Source: a virus
Length of the DNA stretch: 42,420 nt
Direction: 5' to 3' (one strand)
IMG/VR virus record: IMGVR_UViG_3300050175_000025
Span: 1 to 42,420 of that record
Shown here: piece by piece, positions 1-6,253 of the stretch
Layout: each line of letters starts with the position of its first letter
How positions within the stretch are numbered: the first letter of the stretch is position 1
Notes under the pieces: model-generated
Databases searched by the model: none
The model's input: only the letters and a program-made list of their open reading frames with translations
What the model was told of the DNA's origin: nothing
Translations under genes and position numbers: made by a program

Positions 1-61
1 GGATTGCAGGAATTGCACGGATTGCAGGGATTGTCATAATTGCATGGATTGCGAGGATTGC
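1..61. repeat. Terminal overlap, left copy
   Basis: The first 61 bases are identical to the last 61 bases of the window, and the reading frame of the Cys-rich gene continues through the join. This is what a circular or circularly permuted genome looks like after linear assembly. Because the overlap falls inside a 9-nt-periodic repeat, the number of repeat units at the join could be wrong by a few. Confidence 0.95.
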
Positions 62-163
62 GAGGATTGCATGGTTTGTGAGAATTGCAAGGATTGCACA
101 GATTGCGAGGGTTGCATAGGTTTAAAGTTTAAAGCATTCAGGAGAGGTATAGAAAATTATTAA
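2..163 (+). CDS. Cys-triplet repeat protein, C-terminal part (joins 42172-42420)
   Basis: This is the 3' part of a gene that begins at 42172. Codons in this frame read as repeated X-(Asn/Asp/Gly)-Cys triplets and then a short basic tail ending in residues ENY at the TAA at 161-163. Across the circular join the whole protein is 116 residues. Bases 2-61 duplicate the end of the window, so only 62-163 are new sequence. See the entry at 42172 for the full description. Confidence 0.85.
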   Translation, partial: DCRNCTDCRDCHNCMDCEDCEDCMVCENCKDCTDCEGCIGLKFKAFRRGIENY

Positions 164-175
164 GCCTAGTAGCAA

Positions 176-198
176 GGGCAATGATGCCCACAACCACC
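176..198 (+). promoter_or_regulatory. Hairpin plus AACCACC leader
   Basis: A small stem-loop (GGGCA, loop ATGA, TGCCC at 176-189) is followed by AACCACC at 192-198, 17 bases before the start codon at 215. The same arrangement precedes the genes at 452, 1211 and 4333. Function unknown; a translational or RNA-stability element is a guess. Confidence 0.5.
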
Positions 199-214
199 AA
201 TAGGACATACACAG

Positions 215-409
215 ATGGCAACGTTCAAGTACACAGTAGTTTCAGAAGACAAGCAGACAAAGGTAGAGACGACTGACAGGGATCTAGCACAGCAGATATC
301 AATGATGCTCGACGGCTTTAAACTCGTCGTAGTCGATCCAAAAGGAGGGATTTGGAAGTTCTCAGGCTTAAATGCTTGGGCAGAAGCAGCGGAAATTATC
401 GGGGAGTGA
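215..409 (+). CDS. Small phage protein, 64 aa
   Basis: A 64-residue protein of unknown function. It looks like a compact alpha/beta domain with no signal peptide or membrane segment, and ends in an acidic residue run. An AGGA lies upstream of the ATG, weakly spaced. Its stop codon lies inside a perfect hairpin at 400-415 that forms the leader of the next gene, so the two genes are probably co-transcribed. Confidence 0.7.
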   Translation: MATFKYTVVSEDKQTKVETTDRDLAQQISMMLDGFKLVVVDPKGGIWKFSGLNAWAEAAEIIGE

Positions 410-440
410 TCCCCGCTTTTAAACACAAAAGCAAACCACC
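400..440 (+). promoter_or_regulatory. Hairpin plus AACCACC leader of the SDR gene
   Basis: A six-base-pair stem with a GNRA-type loop (CGGGGA, GTGA, TCCCCG at 400-415) contains the stop codon of the upstream gene. A second weak stem (GCTTTT/AAAAGC) follows, then AACCACC at 434-440. The start codon is at 452. There is no T tract, so this is more likely a processing or translation element than a terminator. Confidence 0.5.
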
Positions 441-451
441 GGAAAAACAAA

Positions 452-1156
452 ATGAGTACACCAAAAAAAGTAGTAATGGTATCAGGTTCTAATAAAGGTA
501 TTGGTAAAGCAATTACTGAAACATTGCTGGAAAATGGTTTTAAAGTGAGTCTAGGAGTTCGGGATAATACAAAAGCCACCTTTTCAAATAACGATGATGT
601 TTTAGTCACTTATTATGATGCAATGGATAAGAATGCGCCTAAGGAATGGGTAGCCAGAACAGTAGAAAGGTTTGGAAGAATCGACGGATTAGTAAACAAT
701 GCCGGCATAGTAGAATTTGTAGGTATTGAAGAAGGAACGGAAGAAGATCTGCAACAGATGTTAGAAGTTAATGCTATCGCACCATGGAGACTAACACGGG
801 CTGTGTTTCCATTCTTGAAAACAAGCGAAGGAAGGATAGTTAACATTAATAGCACGTCAGGACACCGTGTAAGAGTTCCTAAGCTTGGCGGCTATGCAAT
901 GTCGAAGTTTGCCGCTAATGCCCTTCACAAGCTTACTGTATCGGAAGGTTGGGACTATGGCATAAGAGCAACAGCTATACACCCTGCATTTGTTGATACA
1001 ACAATGATAGATCCAGTAGTAGGTAAGGACAGACCAGAAGCTATATTGCAGCCTTCTGACATTGCTAAGGCGGTACTGTTTGCATTGACGCAAGACCACA
1101 AGTTTTCCCACGTCAATCAGATTACAGTTTCAGCAGAATCCAACATAGACTTTTAA
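452..1156 (+). CDS. Short-chain dehydrogenase/reductase
   Basis: Classical SDR-family NAD(P)-dependent oxidoreductase of 234 residues, close to the family's usual 250. The cofactor motif SGSNKGIG is at residues 11-18, the structural NNAG motif at 82-85, a candidate catalytic Ser at 134 or 136, and the active-site YxxxK at Tyr148/Lys152, so the protein should be active. Substrate cannot be told from sequence. It sits among small phage genes and is a metabolic passenger, unusual in a podovirus of this size. The start follows the AACCACC leader and has only a weak GGA ribosome site. Confidence 0.93.
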   Translation: MSTPKKVVMVSGSNKGIGKAITETLLENGFKVSLGVRDNTKATFSNNDDVLVTYYDAMDKNAPKEWVARTVERFGRIDGLVNNAGIVEFVGIEEGTEEDLQQMLEVNAIAPWRLTRAVFPFLKTSEGRIVNINSTSGHRVRVPKLGGYAMSKFAANALHKLTVSEGWDYGIRATAIHPAFVDTTMIDPVVGKDRPEAILQPSDIAKAVLFALTQDHKFSHVNQITVSAESNIDF

Positions 1157-1166
1157 TTAATTAATA

Positions 1167-1194
1167 GGGCAAGGATGCCCAACTACCAACCACC
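1167..1194 (+). promoter_or_regulatory. Hairpin plus AACCACC leader
   Basis: Stem GGGCA/TGCCC with loop AGGA at 1167-1180, then AACCACC at 1188-1194 and a start codon at 1211. It is nearly the same sequence as the leader at 176-198, so one probably arose by duplication or both bind the same factor. Confidence 0.5.
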
Positions 1195-1210
1195 AATTAG
1201 GTATATAAAA

Positions 1211-1432
1211 ATGAGCGTACACCAAGTAGAAGAATATTACATTCATATTAATGAAGTTACGATTTCAGAATCTAAAAAGGAAAAGATAGAAGAATTAATC
1301 ATCGAAGATAGGTTTAACCCTGAATATACTATCAATGTAGAAGAAGGAACTGTAAGGGTTGATGATTTTGAATGCGAAGGTGAAGCGATGGATTTAGAAG
1401 AACAAATCATGGAGGTTATAGAAAATGATTAA
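1211..1432 (+). CDS. Small acidic phage protein, 73 aa
   Basis: A 73-residue, strongly acidic protein of unknown function. The frame is open from 1175, but the ATG at 1211 is preferred because it follows the hairpin/AACCACC leader and an AGG. It overlaps the next gene by 8 bases, which suggests translational coupling. Confidence 0.65.
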   Translation: MSVHQVEEYYIHINEVTISESKKEKIEELIIEDRFNPEYTINVEEGTVRVDDFECEGEAMDLEEQIMEVIEND

Positions 1433-1631
1433 GTACGGAAGGAAAAATTTTGATAATATGTTACAGTTAGTAAGGTATAGGGAAGCATTGGATAGTAAGG
1501 CGCAGCACTTGGCAGATATGATACATAATCAACCATACTCTAAGAACGTGATACAAAGAAAAATTAAGTATGTGTCAGCGCAAAAATATTTAGAAGATTT
1601 TGATAAGTGGTTGGAAGAGCAGGAGATTTAA
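1425..1631 (+). CDS. Small phage protein, 68 aa
   Basis: A 68-residue, mostly alpha-helical protein of unknown function, rich in Lys and Tyr. It begins inside the end of the preceding gene with a strong GGAGG ribosome site 9 bases upstream. It is part of a run of closely packed short genes (1211-3177) typical of phage early or accessory regions. Confidence 0.7.
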   Translation: MIKYGRKNFDNMLQLVRYREALDSKAQHLADMIHNQPYSKNVIQRKIKYVSAQKYLEDFDKWLEEQEI

Positions 1632-1633
1632 TA

Positions 1634-1861
1634 ATGCAGGGATTAGTATTAGACGGTGTTTTGGAAATATATTTTAGAAAAAAAGAGTATGAAAAAGTAA
1701 ATAAAACAATAGAAAATCTTAAAGAAATGAATTATTATGTTATCGACGAAAGGGAGGCAAATAGTGATTTTGGATCGGGAATGGTTCAAATGCTACCCGC
1801 TCAATACACAACAGCTGATAGAATGAAAAAAGATTATATAAAATCTAAAGAAGGTGTTTAA
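1634..1861 (+). CDS. Small phage protein, 75 aa
   Basis: A 75-residue protein of unknown function. The ATG two bases after the previous stop is preferred over an upstream in-frame start at 1607, because it gives no overlap and lies just after a GGAG-containing stretch. Confidence 0.65.
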   Translation: MQGLVLDGVLEIYFRKKEYEKVNKTIENLKEMNYYVIDEREANSDFGSGMVQMLPAQYTTADRMKKDYIKSKEGV

Positions 1862-1863
1862 AA

Positions 1864-2070
1864 ATGGAAGAAATATCCACTTTAAGGCTAGGAGAACCGG
1901 AAGTAATAACTATTAAAAAAATAGCTAAATTAAAAAAAAGGAGAGTAGAAGTATATTCTGAAAGTTATAAGGCTTGGGTATGGTGTTTCAACCCTCAATT
2001 CTTGACCAACGAGCAGTACAGAATAAAAGATTTAAACGGCAATTATATCTACACTAGGAAAGGTCATTAA
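1864..2070 (+). CDS. Small phage protein, 68 aa
   Basis: A 68-residue basic protein with a likely small beta fold and a WCFNP segment near the middle. Function unknown. It follows the previous gene by two bases and precedes the next by one, so it is part of the same transcript. Confidence 0.65.
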   Translation: MEEISTLRLGEPEVITIKKIAKLKKRRVEVYSESYKAWVWCFNPQFLTNEQYRIKDLNGNYIYTRKGH

Positions 2071-2071
2071 T

Positions 2072-2365
2072 ATGAAAGACTTCATAAAATTATACAACAC
2101 TGAAGAATATGGTCAGGTAGCGGCTATAATGGACTCTGACGATGAAGGCGCACCTATGCTCAGATTTATGTGTACTTATGAGAATGATGCAGACAATGCA
2201 TTAATAACGCATGGTGTCGTGTTTAATGATAATAGTGAAGGTTGGGATATAATGAATGATATGTTTTTAGACTTTGACGAAGAAGTAGCTATAGATTTAG
2301 CGAAGTCTATTATAAAATCTTATGTAAAAAGAATGGAAGAAAAGAAAAGCGAGGTTATACACTAA
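2072..2365 (+). CDS. Acidic phage protein, 97 aa
   Basis: A 97-residue acidic protein of unknown function, with many Asp and Glu in its first two thirds and a basic C-terminal helix. Its stop codon overlaps the start codon of the DoxX gene by one base. Confidence 0.65.
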   Translation: MKDFIKLYNTEEYGQVAAIMDSDDEGAPMLRFMCTYENDADNALITHGVVFNDNSEGWDIMNDMFLDFDEEVAIDLAKSIIKSYVKRMEEKKSEVIH

Positions 2366-2733
2366 TGAATGCTATTCAATTTAATATTATAAGGTTTTCA
2401 TACGGATTAATATTGCTAACTCACGGATTAATGAAAGTTATTGTTTCCGGCATGAATAATGTATATAATTTTTTCGAGTCTATAGGAATTTATGGATTTT
2501 TAGCTTATCCGGTAACGTTTGCAGAAATTATTCTAGGGGCTTTTATAATTTTTGGATTTAAAACTAGAGAATCTTCTGCTTTGACAATACCTATAATGAT
2601 AGGTGCTTTAATGGTTCATGCTGGTAATGGTTTTGTTTTCTCTAATAAAGGTGGTGGTTGGGAGTATCCATTATTGCTTGTAATTATTGCTATTGTAATA
2701 TCAATAAACACAACAAGTAAAAGTAATAACTAG
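2365..2733 (+). CDS. DoxX-family membrane protein
   Basis: A 122-residue integral membrane protein with four predicted helices. Features typical of the DoxX family are visible: an N-terminal helix with an LTHGLMK motif, a central F-AEIILGAF helix, and a late GGGWEYPLLL motif before the last helix. DoxX proteins are linked to redox or quinone-associated functions in bacteria, but no reaction is firmly assigned. A DoxX gene is unusual phage cargo, and with the SDR at 452 it makes a second host-like metabolic gene in this early region. Confidence 0.88.
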   Translation: MNAIQFNIIRFSYGLILLTHGLMKVIVSGMNNVYNFFESIGIYGFLAYPVTFAEIILGAFIIFGFKTRESSALTIPIMIGALMVHAGNGFVFSNKGGGWEYPLLLVIIAIVISINTTSKSNN

Positions 2734-2743
2734 GGATATTGTT

Positions 2744-2953
2744 ATGTGCCAGACAATTAAACCATTCTTTCATGTTGTATACAAAGATGAAGTGTTTTGT
2801 ATAGTAGCAGGGTATAAAGGATCTGATTCAATAGCGGTATGCTACAAGGATAGAGAATATGCTGATTTTATGTGTAACAAGTTAAACGCCGACATTGAAG
2901 AAGCAAGACGGCACAAAGAACACGACGCTTTTTATAATGACCATTGTTTGTAG
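2744..2953 (+). CDS. Small Cys-containing phage protein, 69 aa
   Basis: A 69-residue soluble protein of unknown function with five cysteines scattered along its length and no clear paired metal-binding motif. It begins 10 bases after the DoxX gene. Confidence 0.6.
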   Translation: MCQTIKPFFHVVYKDEVFCIVAGYKGSDSIAVCYKDREYADFMCNKLNADIEEARRHKEHDAFYNDHCL

Positions 2954-2961
2954 GTAATATT

Positions 2962-3177
2962 ATGACACTTATACTTGAATCAATTGTTAGATTGTTATTA
3001 GTAATTTACTTATCTGTGTTTATTGTTTTTGCAGTATCGGTTTATCTTTATGGGTTAGATGATGATGCAATTAAATTTCTTTTAGGGGGTATAGCCACCG
3101 TAGAAGTTATGTTTTTTGTACTGTTCGGAAGTTGTAACACAATATGCATATACAAGTTTATTAAGTCTAAAATATAG
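2962..3177 (+). CDS. Small two-helix membrane protein
   Basis: A 71-residue protein with two long hydrophobic segments and a short basic tail, so probably a small inner-membrane protein. The frame is open from a TTG at 2944; the ATG at 2962 is preferred because the TTG would overlap the previous gene. Function unknown; small phage membrane proteins of this kind often act in exclusion or lysis. Confidence 0.6.
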   Translation: MTLILESIVRLLLVIYLSVFIVFAVSVYLYGLDDDAIKFLLGGIATVEVMFFVLFGSCNTICIYKFIKSKI

Positions 3178-3180
3178 GAG

Positions 3181-3196
3181 TGTTTCACGTGAAACA
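3181..3196. promoter_or_regulatory. parS: parS-like site 1 (perfect)
   Basis: TGTTTCACGTGAAACA, a 16-of-16 match to the canonical bacterial parS sequence bound by chromosomal ParB. It lies between the AGGAG ribosome site (3176-3180) and the GTG start of the nuclease gene, and the GTG is part of the palindrome's centre. It is the only copy in the left half of the genome. Confidence 0.85.
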
Positions 3197-3599
3197 TAAA
3201 TGCAAAAGCAGCTTAGAAGAGCTTTTCGACTGGCAGCTTAAAAGAATGGGGGTAATGTCACCATTACGGCATTACGAGAGGCAGTACAGGGTTTCTAGGG
3301 AGGTGGTAGGCAACGAAGCAGGGGTAAGGGAAAGGCTAAGGGAGCGGGGTTTAAATGATTGGGCGTTGGATTTTGCATGGCGTCCCTACAAAGTAGCCAT
3401 AGAAATACAGGGGGGAACGTGGAAAGCAGGGACAGGGCATAACACCGGGACAGGTATACAAAACGATTGCAAAAAACAACAACAATGCGCTTTAATGGGT
3501 TGGCAAATTATACCTGTTACTGGTGATGATGTTAGAAGTGGGAAGGTATTAAACTTTATAGAAGAATTATTAAACAAAATAGAAAAAGGTTTTTTATAA
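3189..3599 (+). CDS. Restriction-fold endonuclease-like protein
   Basis: A 136-residue protein resembling small phage nucleases of the Vsr/DUF559-like PD-(D/E)xK fold. The core reads LDFAW followed by an EIQGG strand, then a basic helix and a GWQIIPVTGDDV strand, with the Asp and Glu as likely metal ligands. The usual Lys of the E-x-K pair is Gln here. The GTG at 3189 is preferred as start because AGGAG lies exactly 8 bases upstream; the GTG at 3180 overlaps that ribosome site. Possible roles are recombination, repair or host DNA degradation. Confidence 0.7.
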   Translation: MKHKCKSSLEELFDWQLKRMGVMSPLRHYERQYRVSREVVGNEAGVRERLRERGLNDWALDFAWRPYKVAIEIQGGTWKAGTGHNTGTGIQNDCKKQQQCALMGWQIIPVTGDDVRSGKVLNFIEELLNKIEKGFL

Positions 3600-3823
3600 T
3601 GAAACAAAATAAAGAAAAAGGAACAGTAACTTTTGAAGAAGATGCGGCAGCAGGTGTTCTTTTTAAAATAGAAAAATTCCCTGTAGAAGATCCAAGACCA
3701 GCAGGGTTACGGTGGGTAGAAAAAGAAACAGGAGAATTAGTATTGCAGGCCTGTTATTATTCTGATGATGCTACATTTACATGGCGTGACATTGAAACTG
3801 TAAAAGAAGGTGATTTAAAATGA
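3599..3823 (+). CDS. Small phage protein, 74 aa
   Basis: A 74-residue soluble acidic protein with a likely small beta-rich fold and no recognised family. It starts at the last base of the nuclease gene, and its stop overlaps the next start as ATGA, so it is translationally coupled on both sides. Confidence 0.65.
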   Translation: MKQNKEKGTVTFEEDAAAGVLFKIEKFPVEDPRPAGLRWVEKETGELVLQACYYSDDATFTWRDIETVKEGDLK

Positions 3824-3978
3824 TTGCTTATATTATTTTAGCTATTTTTTTATCTGTAATGCTAAACAATGCTTTAGGTCTTGCAGGTCTTTTTATAGCA
3901 TTAGTTCTTTTCACAACGATAGAATTATTAATAGCTTATTTTAATTCAGGTAAGAAAAATGAAGTACATGATAGTTAA
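3820..3978 (+). CDS. Small membrane protein, 52 aa
   Basis: A 52-residue protein that is almost entirely hydrophobic, with two membrane-spanning stretches and a short charged tail. It begins in an ATGA overlap with the previous gene and overlaps the start of the next by 20 bases. Function unknown. Confidence 0.6.
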   Translation: MIAYIILAIFLSVMLNNALGLAGLFIALVLFTTIELLIAYFNSGKKNEVHDS

Positions 3979-4231
3979 GAACGAAAAATACAGAGAAAGT
4001 TTAATTGATTCTGTAGCAGAGCTAGAAGAAAAAGTAAATAAACTCATTGGTATAGGTTGGAAGCCTATAGGATCTGTTGAAATAAGTGGCGATACTTATG
4101 GTCAATTTCTGTTACAAGCTATGACGTTAGAAGAAGAAAAAGTGACACCAATAACAAAGAATAAAACAGCAGCTAAATTAGCTGTAGAACGTGCCAAAAA
4201 AAGAATACAAAAAAAGGAGAATAAGTTATAA
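3959..4231 (+). CDS. DUF1737-like protein
   Basis: A 90-residue protein whose middle section (a helix, then GWKPIGSVEIS, then YGQFLLQAM) fits the DUF1737 pattern of a helix followed by a GWxPxGG-like strand and a closing QAM strand. The last 25 residues are a very basic helix. The family is of unknown function and common in phages. A second ATG three codons downstream is also possible. Confidence 0.6.
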   Translation: MKYMIVKNEKYRESLIDSVAELEEKVNKLIGIGWKPIGSVEISGDTYGQFLLQAMTLEEEKVTPITKNKTAAKLAVERAKKRIQKKENKL

Positions 4232-4290
4232 TAAAAATTCAATGCCTTACATGGGACAGGAAAGAACCTGAAACTATGGGATTTGGAAGC

Positions 4291-4320
4291 GGGCGAACAA
4301 GACGCCCAACATTAACCACC
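4291..4320 (+). promoter_or_regulatory. Hairpin plus AACCACC leader
   Basis: Stem GGGCG/CGCCC with a seven-base loop at 4291-4307, then AACCACC at 4314-4320 running directly into a GGAG ribosome site before the start codon at 4333. The 101-base stretch 4232-4332 otherwise contains nothing recognisable. Confidence 0.5.
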
Positions 4321-4332
4321 GGAGCAAACATA

Positions 4333-4581
4333 ATGAACGAATTACATAAAATTGAACCCTCTTTATCACATGAAGAAGATAAAAAAGAATTTTTAGGGCT
4401 AAATGAAGCAAAGGAAAAAGAGCCAGAACCACAACCCGATTACGAAGCCGCTTTAAAACAAGCCGCTGACGATATTCGAAAGCTGGAAGGAGAAGTAAAG
4501 CGTAGTGGCGTTACTATCCAGCAGTTAAACCACGAAGTTGATAGACTTACTGATATTATTAAACGTGTTATTGGTATCTGA
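4333..4581 (+). CDS. Coiled-coil phage protein, 82 aa
   Basis: An 82-residue acidic protein. The C-terminal half (about residues 37-80) has a heptad pattern of a coiled coil. The frame is open from 4276, but the ATG at 4333 has the GGAG ribosome site and the AACCACC leader. It is the last gene before a terminator, so it ends the first early transcript. Confidence 0.65.
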   Translation: MNELHKIEPSLSHEEDKKEFLGLNEAKEKEPEPQPDYEAALKQAADDIRKLEGEVKRSGVTIQQLNHEVDRLTDIIKRVIGI

Positions 4582-4607
4582 ATTTAATAAATATGTAACA
4601 AACACAG

Positions 4608-4630
4608 CCGGGCTAGCGTCCGGTTTTTTT
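4608..4630 (+). terminator. Rho-independent terminator
   Basis: Stem CCGGGC/GTCCGG (one G-T pair) with a four-base loop followed by seven T. It separates the first run of small genes from the block starting at 4710. Confidence 0.8.
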
Positions 4631-4646
4631 ATGCCTGCAAAAGGGG

Positions 4647-4652
4647 TATAAT
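4647..4652 (+). promoter_or_regulatory. Possible -10 element
   Basis: A perfect TATAAT lies just after the terminator and 57 bases before the next gene. No convincing -35 is present at 16-18 bases upstream, so the promoter is tentative. Confidence 0.35.
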
Positions 4653-4709
4653 TTAATCAGTAATGTATACACATATGGTGTCGTTTTGTTAGCAGCGAAG
4701 GTTTATCCC

Positions 4710-5078
4710 ATGACAATCGAAAGACTGGTAGAAGTTGAAAAAGAAGTAGAATCAGTCAAAGAATATTTGTTACCAGAAATGGACAGGAGATTCGAAGAAG
4801 TAGGAAGAAAGCTAGAAAAGATGGACGAAAGGCTGGAACATTTATGCATGGCTACTGAAAGAATAGTTGATATCTCCTACGAAATTAAAACCATTCTGGC
4901 AGATACTAAGCGCACACAAGAGCAGGTGCAGAGCCACGAAAACAGGCTAGATTTTCTTGAGAAACACCATGTAGAGGGTAAAAGAGGACGTGAAGTAAAA
5001 GACTATGCTATAAAGGTAGTAGTAAGCACAGGTGCGGTAGCTATACTTGCAGCAATCTGGAAAATTTTGGGAGGGTAA
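4710..5078 (+). CDS. Coiled-coil protein with C-terminal membrane anchor
   Basis: A 122-residue protein. Residues from about 5 to 90 are a long charged coiled coil and the last 20 form one membrane helix. This resembles the XhlA-type small proteins found near phage lysis genes, but here it lies upstream of the terminase. The ATG at 4710 is chosen over a TTG at 4686 because GAAGG lies upstream of it. Confidence 0.65.
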   Translation: MTIERLVEVEKEVESVKEYLLPEMDRRFEEVGRKLEKMDERLEHLCMATERIVDISYEIKTILADTKRTQEQVQSHENRLDFLEKHHVEGKRGREVKDYAIKVVVSTGAVAILAAIWKILGG

Positions 5079-5082
5079 GATA

Positions 5083-5235
5083 ATGCCTAGACCTAAGCAG
5101 TTAACGACAAGCAAAGGTAAGTACAGTACACGGGTAGTATTCAATAAGAACAGCTATGAACGCGGGCTAGTGGTAGAAGGCTATAAAGGTGGTAATAGCA
5201 GCCGAGACACCAGCCAGAAAAGGAGGGGCAGATAA
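5083..5235 (+). CDS. Small basic phage protein, 50 aa
   Basis: A 50-residue protein rich in Lys, Arg, Ser and Gly, with no predicted membrane segment. The ATG at 5083 is preferred over 5047 because it follows the previous stop and a GGAGGGT ribosome site. Possibly nucleic-acid binding from its charge only. Confidence 0.6.
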   Translation: MPRPKQLTTSKGKYSTRVVFNKNSYERGLVVEGYKGGNSSRDTSQKRRGR

Positions 5236-5435
5236 TGCCTAAGAAAGAAGAAGAAGCCCTCATGAGGGAGGCTGATAAGAAGGGCTTAAAAGGTAAGCGC
5301 AAAGACGCTTATGTATACGGAACGCTAAGAAAACAAGGCTGGACACCAAGCACACAGAAGAAAAAAACGAAGAAAAAAGTTGCAAAATCTGAGAGAAAAG
5401 CTACTGTTAAGCGTAAGAAAGCGCGCAAGAAATAA
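5235..5435 (+). CDS. Lys-rich phage protein, 66 aa
   Basis: A 66-residue protein. The first 40 residues look like a helical domain with a YGTLRKQGW segment, and the last 25 are almost entirely Lys and Arg. Proteins with this plan are common just upstream of podoviral terminase genes; function is unknown, DNA binding plausible. It starts at the last base of the previous gene and is followed by a terminator. Confidence 0.65.
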   Translation: MPKKEEEALMREADKKGLKGKRKDAYVYGTLRKQGWTPSTQKKKTKKKVAKSERKATVKRKKARKK

Positions 5436-5463
5436 GAATAAGATAAGCCCTCACTGTTATTTA

Positions 5464-5488
5464 CCCGCTATTGAAGCGGGATTTTTTT
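5464..5488 (+). terminator. Rho-independent terminator
   Basis: Perfect six-base-pair stem CCCGCT/AGCGGG with a five-base loop, followed by A and seven T. It closes the early transcript just before the packaging genes. Confidence 0.88.
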
Positions 5489-5509
5489 GCATTAGAAATT
5501 AATTGATTG

Positions 5510-5515
5510 TATAAT
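5510..5515 (+). promoter_or_regulatory. Possible promoter of the packaging and head genes
   Basis: TATAAT at 5510-5515, with TTGCAT 17 bases upstream as a weak -35. It is placed between the terminator and the small-terminase gene, where a promoter for the long structural transcript is expected. Confidence 0.4.
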
Positions 5516-5550
5516 TTGCCTCAAATTATGGCTTATATAAGGCTCGTATC

Positions 5551-5979
5551 ATGCCTAAAACTAGAACATCATTTAGCAAAGATAATCCGCCTAAAGTTCC
5601 AAGGGGAAAGGGCAAAAAAACTTTAATGCTTGAAGCTATTAGAGCGGAATATAATTCTGAAATAGAATATTTTCAAGCAGTTGTAGCTAAATCTTTGACG
5701 CCTGAAATTAATGGAACTTTAGTGGCTCAAGTTTTACAAAGAGTAGAGCCGCCAATGAAGGCAACTCTGCCTAAAATTAATTTTGAATTTGATGTTACAT
5801 TAAAACCACACGAGCAAGTTTTGCAAATAGTCAAAGCTACAGCTGACGGTATTATCATTCCAGAAGCAGCACAGATTTTAATTAATGGAATTACGTCTGT
5901 AATGAAAGTGAAAGAGATTACAGAGTTAGAAGATAGAATCAAAGGTTTGGAAGGAATGGCGGGTGTTAATGATGAATGA
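5551..5979 (+). CDS. Putative small terminase subunit
   Basis: A 142-residue protein directly upstream of the large terminase. The N-terminus (SFSKDNPP...PRGKGKK) is the basic, Pro/Gly-rich segment often seen in phage terminase small subunits of the DUF5681 type, followed by helices and a C-terminal coiled segment. P22's small subunit is 162 residues, so the length fits. It would recognise the pac site and start headful packaging. Assignment rests mostly on position. Confidence 0.55.
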   Translation: MPKTRTSFSKDNPPKVPRGKGKKTLMLEAIRAEYNSEIEYFQAVVAKSLTPEINGTLVAQVLQRVEPPMKATLPKINFEFDVTLKPHEQVLQIVKATADGIIIPEAAQILINGITSVMKVKEITELEDRIKGLEGMAGVNDE

Positions 5980-6253
5980 TTTTGTGAATAGGTTAAAAGC
6001 ATCCTTGGTTATGTTTGTAATGGGTTTAAGCTTTTTTTTCGCTGTGCAGCTGTCTCTTGTTCTTTCAGAATTAACATTAAAACAAGCAAACGAATATGGA
6101 TTGATTGATAATTTACTAGATGATTCTCTTTGGGATATTATTTTACTAAAAGTAGAGTTACTGTTTTTTTTTATGATCCCGTTTTATGGGGTATTAAAGA
6201 AAATACATACTATTATTGATAAGTTAGAGAAGAAAATTGTCGCTAAAAAATAA
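5969..6253 (+). CDS. Small two-helix membrane protein
   Basis: A 94-residue protein with two hydrophobic helices, one near residues 8-26 and one near 53-72, and a Lys-rich tail. It overlaps the small terminase gene by 11 bases and the large terminase by 17. ATG codons at 5969 and 5972 are equally possible. Its role between the two terminase genes is unknown. Confidence 0.6.
   Translation: MMNDFVNRLKASLVMFVMGLSFFFAVQLSLVLSELTLKQANEYGLIDNLLDDSLWDIILLKVELLFFFMIPFYGVLKKIHTIIDKLEKKIVAKK

Noticed and set aside
166-609. 147-codon minus-strand frame
   Set aside because: Antisense shadow of the 64-aa gene and the SDR gene, which has clear catalytic motifs.
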